A program made the position numbers and the translations under genes. Shown in pieces: positions 63,428 to 64,000 of a DNA stretch of 64,000 nucleotides (position 1 is its first letter; each line of letters starts with the position of its first letter). The DNA lies in contig NC_010334.1 in the NCBI RefSeq assembly GCF_000019185.1, positions 3,844,001 through 3,908,000 on the forward strand. Direction: 5' to 3'. The notes under the pieces were generated by a model that ran no database searches, was not told the DNA's origin, and was given only the letters and a program-made list of their open reading frames with translations. Source of the stretch: Shewanella halifaxensis HAW-EB4. GTDB taxonomy: Bacteria > Pseudomonadota > Gammaproteobacteria > Enterobacterales > Shewanellaceae.

Positions 63428-64000
63428 ATGAAACAAACTGATAAACAGCCAATATCGACAAATAACTCTCTATTAATCCTGCCCCAGACTTTTTCGCTAC
63501 GTAGCTGTTTATGGTTATACCTAGTCGCAATTAGCTGCACTATTTTTAGCGTGCTGCTTTTAGACCGACCACTATCAACTTGGCTACACCACAATATTGA
63601 TGCTAGCGCCATCTTTAAGCCACTCAGCCAGATGCCGTTGCTGTTCGAAGGTCTCTCAGCTATCATCATTCTGGCTTGCTTAAATTCAGCCTGGCGTAAG
63701 AAACTTGCCTCGATGGCGCTCACATTGATGTTAACCATAGTCATTGCTAGCATCGCTAGAGTTGGTGGTAAATTTGTATTTGGCCGTACTTGGCCAGAAA
63801 CCTGGCTCCATACCGAAGCGGGCAGCAACCTCTCCTGGATCCACAACGGCGTAGAGGGATTTCACCCTTTTGCTATGGGTACTGCCTATAACTCCTTTCC
63901 CTCGGGGCACGCTCTGTTCACTTTTGCATTAGTCAGCGTATTTTGGTGGCACTTCCCAAAGCTTTATTGGTTATGGTTGTTAGCTATGCTTGGGGCTATA
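63428..64000 (+). CDS. PAP2 family phosphatase, N-terminal part
   Basis: 191 codons from the ATG at 63428 up to the window end, still open. Three or more hydrophobic segments are seen. GKFVFGRTWP approximates the KxxxxxxRP first phosphatase motif and NSFPSGHA the second; the third motif lies beyond the end. Probably lipid phosphate or undecaprenyl-pyrophosphate phosphatase, inner membrane. Confidence 0.8.
   Translation, partial: MKQTDKQPISTNNSLLILPQTFSLRSCLWLYLVAISCTIFSVLLLDRPLSTWLHHNIDASAIFKPLSQMPLLFEGLSAIIILACLNSAWRKKLASMALTLMLTIVIASIARVGGKFVFGRTWPETWLHTEAGSNLSWIHNGVEGFHPFAMGTAYNSFPSGHALFTFALVSVFWWHFPKLYWLWLLAMLGAI

Overview
This window looks like chromosomal DNA of a marine gammaproteobacterium of the genus Shewanella or a close relative (inference). 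The basis is gene order and gene content: the rlmE-ftsH-folP-glmM-tpiA-secG-tRNA-rimP-nusA-infB housekeeping block, a complete Na+-NQR operon with apbE and nqrM, a bacterioferritin pair, a second secD-secF pair, and many AT-rich spacers with short hairpin terminators. I ran no database search, so family names come from recognising motifs, lengths and gene neighbourhood.

Layout. 1-9 kb (minus strand) is the translation and envelope block, with tRNA-fMet and tRNA-Leu(GAG) between secG and rimP. 9-13.4 kb carries yhbY, a 266-bp MITE-like element and secD-secF. 13.5-24.5 kb is greA, carAB, dapB, fklB, an M48 lipoprotein protease and dnaK-dnaJ with a clear heat-shock promoter. 24.8-30.3 kb has an EamA permease, a small membrane protein, proBA and a purine permease. 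30.3-36.5 kb is the accessory region: a solitary integron attC-like site, a possible integrase remnant, a large pentapeptide-repeat plus glycine-rich lipoprotein, a REP-associated (HUH) transposase, a heptanucleotide tandem repeat, and two paralogous transcription units that each encode a peptide of about 30 residues inside an unusually conserved RNA. 36.7-50.4 kb returns to core genes: pepD, dinB with a LexA box, the bacterioferritin pair, the nqr operon, luxS and bolA. 50.5-64 kb holds an AlkB-like dioxygenase, rlmG, a DUF2804 protein, a small outer-membrane barrel, yajG, a cyclophilin, ampG, yajQ, a VanZ-like protein, a panE-like reductase, an Na+-dependent transporter with its 37-residue small subunit, a secreted C45-type hydrolase, and a PAP2 phosphatase cut by the window end.

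How the genes work together. The first block covers translation initiation and termination control, secretion, cell-wall precursor and folate synthesis. carAB and dapB feed arginine, pyrimidine, lysine and peptidoglycan synthesis. nqrABCDEF, apbE (flavin attachment) and nqrM (maturation) form one sodium-pumping respiratory module. ampG, yajG, bolA, yajQ and panE recall the corresponding Escherichia coli neighbourhood.

The strongest candidate for something undescribed is the tandem pair at 35155-36414. Each unit has a near-identical promoter, a 51-nt conserved 5' leader, a small ORF ending in LRGGLYAMTFKG, a 50-nt stretch identical at the DNA level, a 3' hairpin whose sequence differs between copies while its shape is kept, a 59-nt conserved 3' block, and a terminator. 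This pattern suggests a dual-function RNA and micropeptide family.
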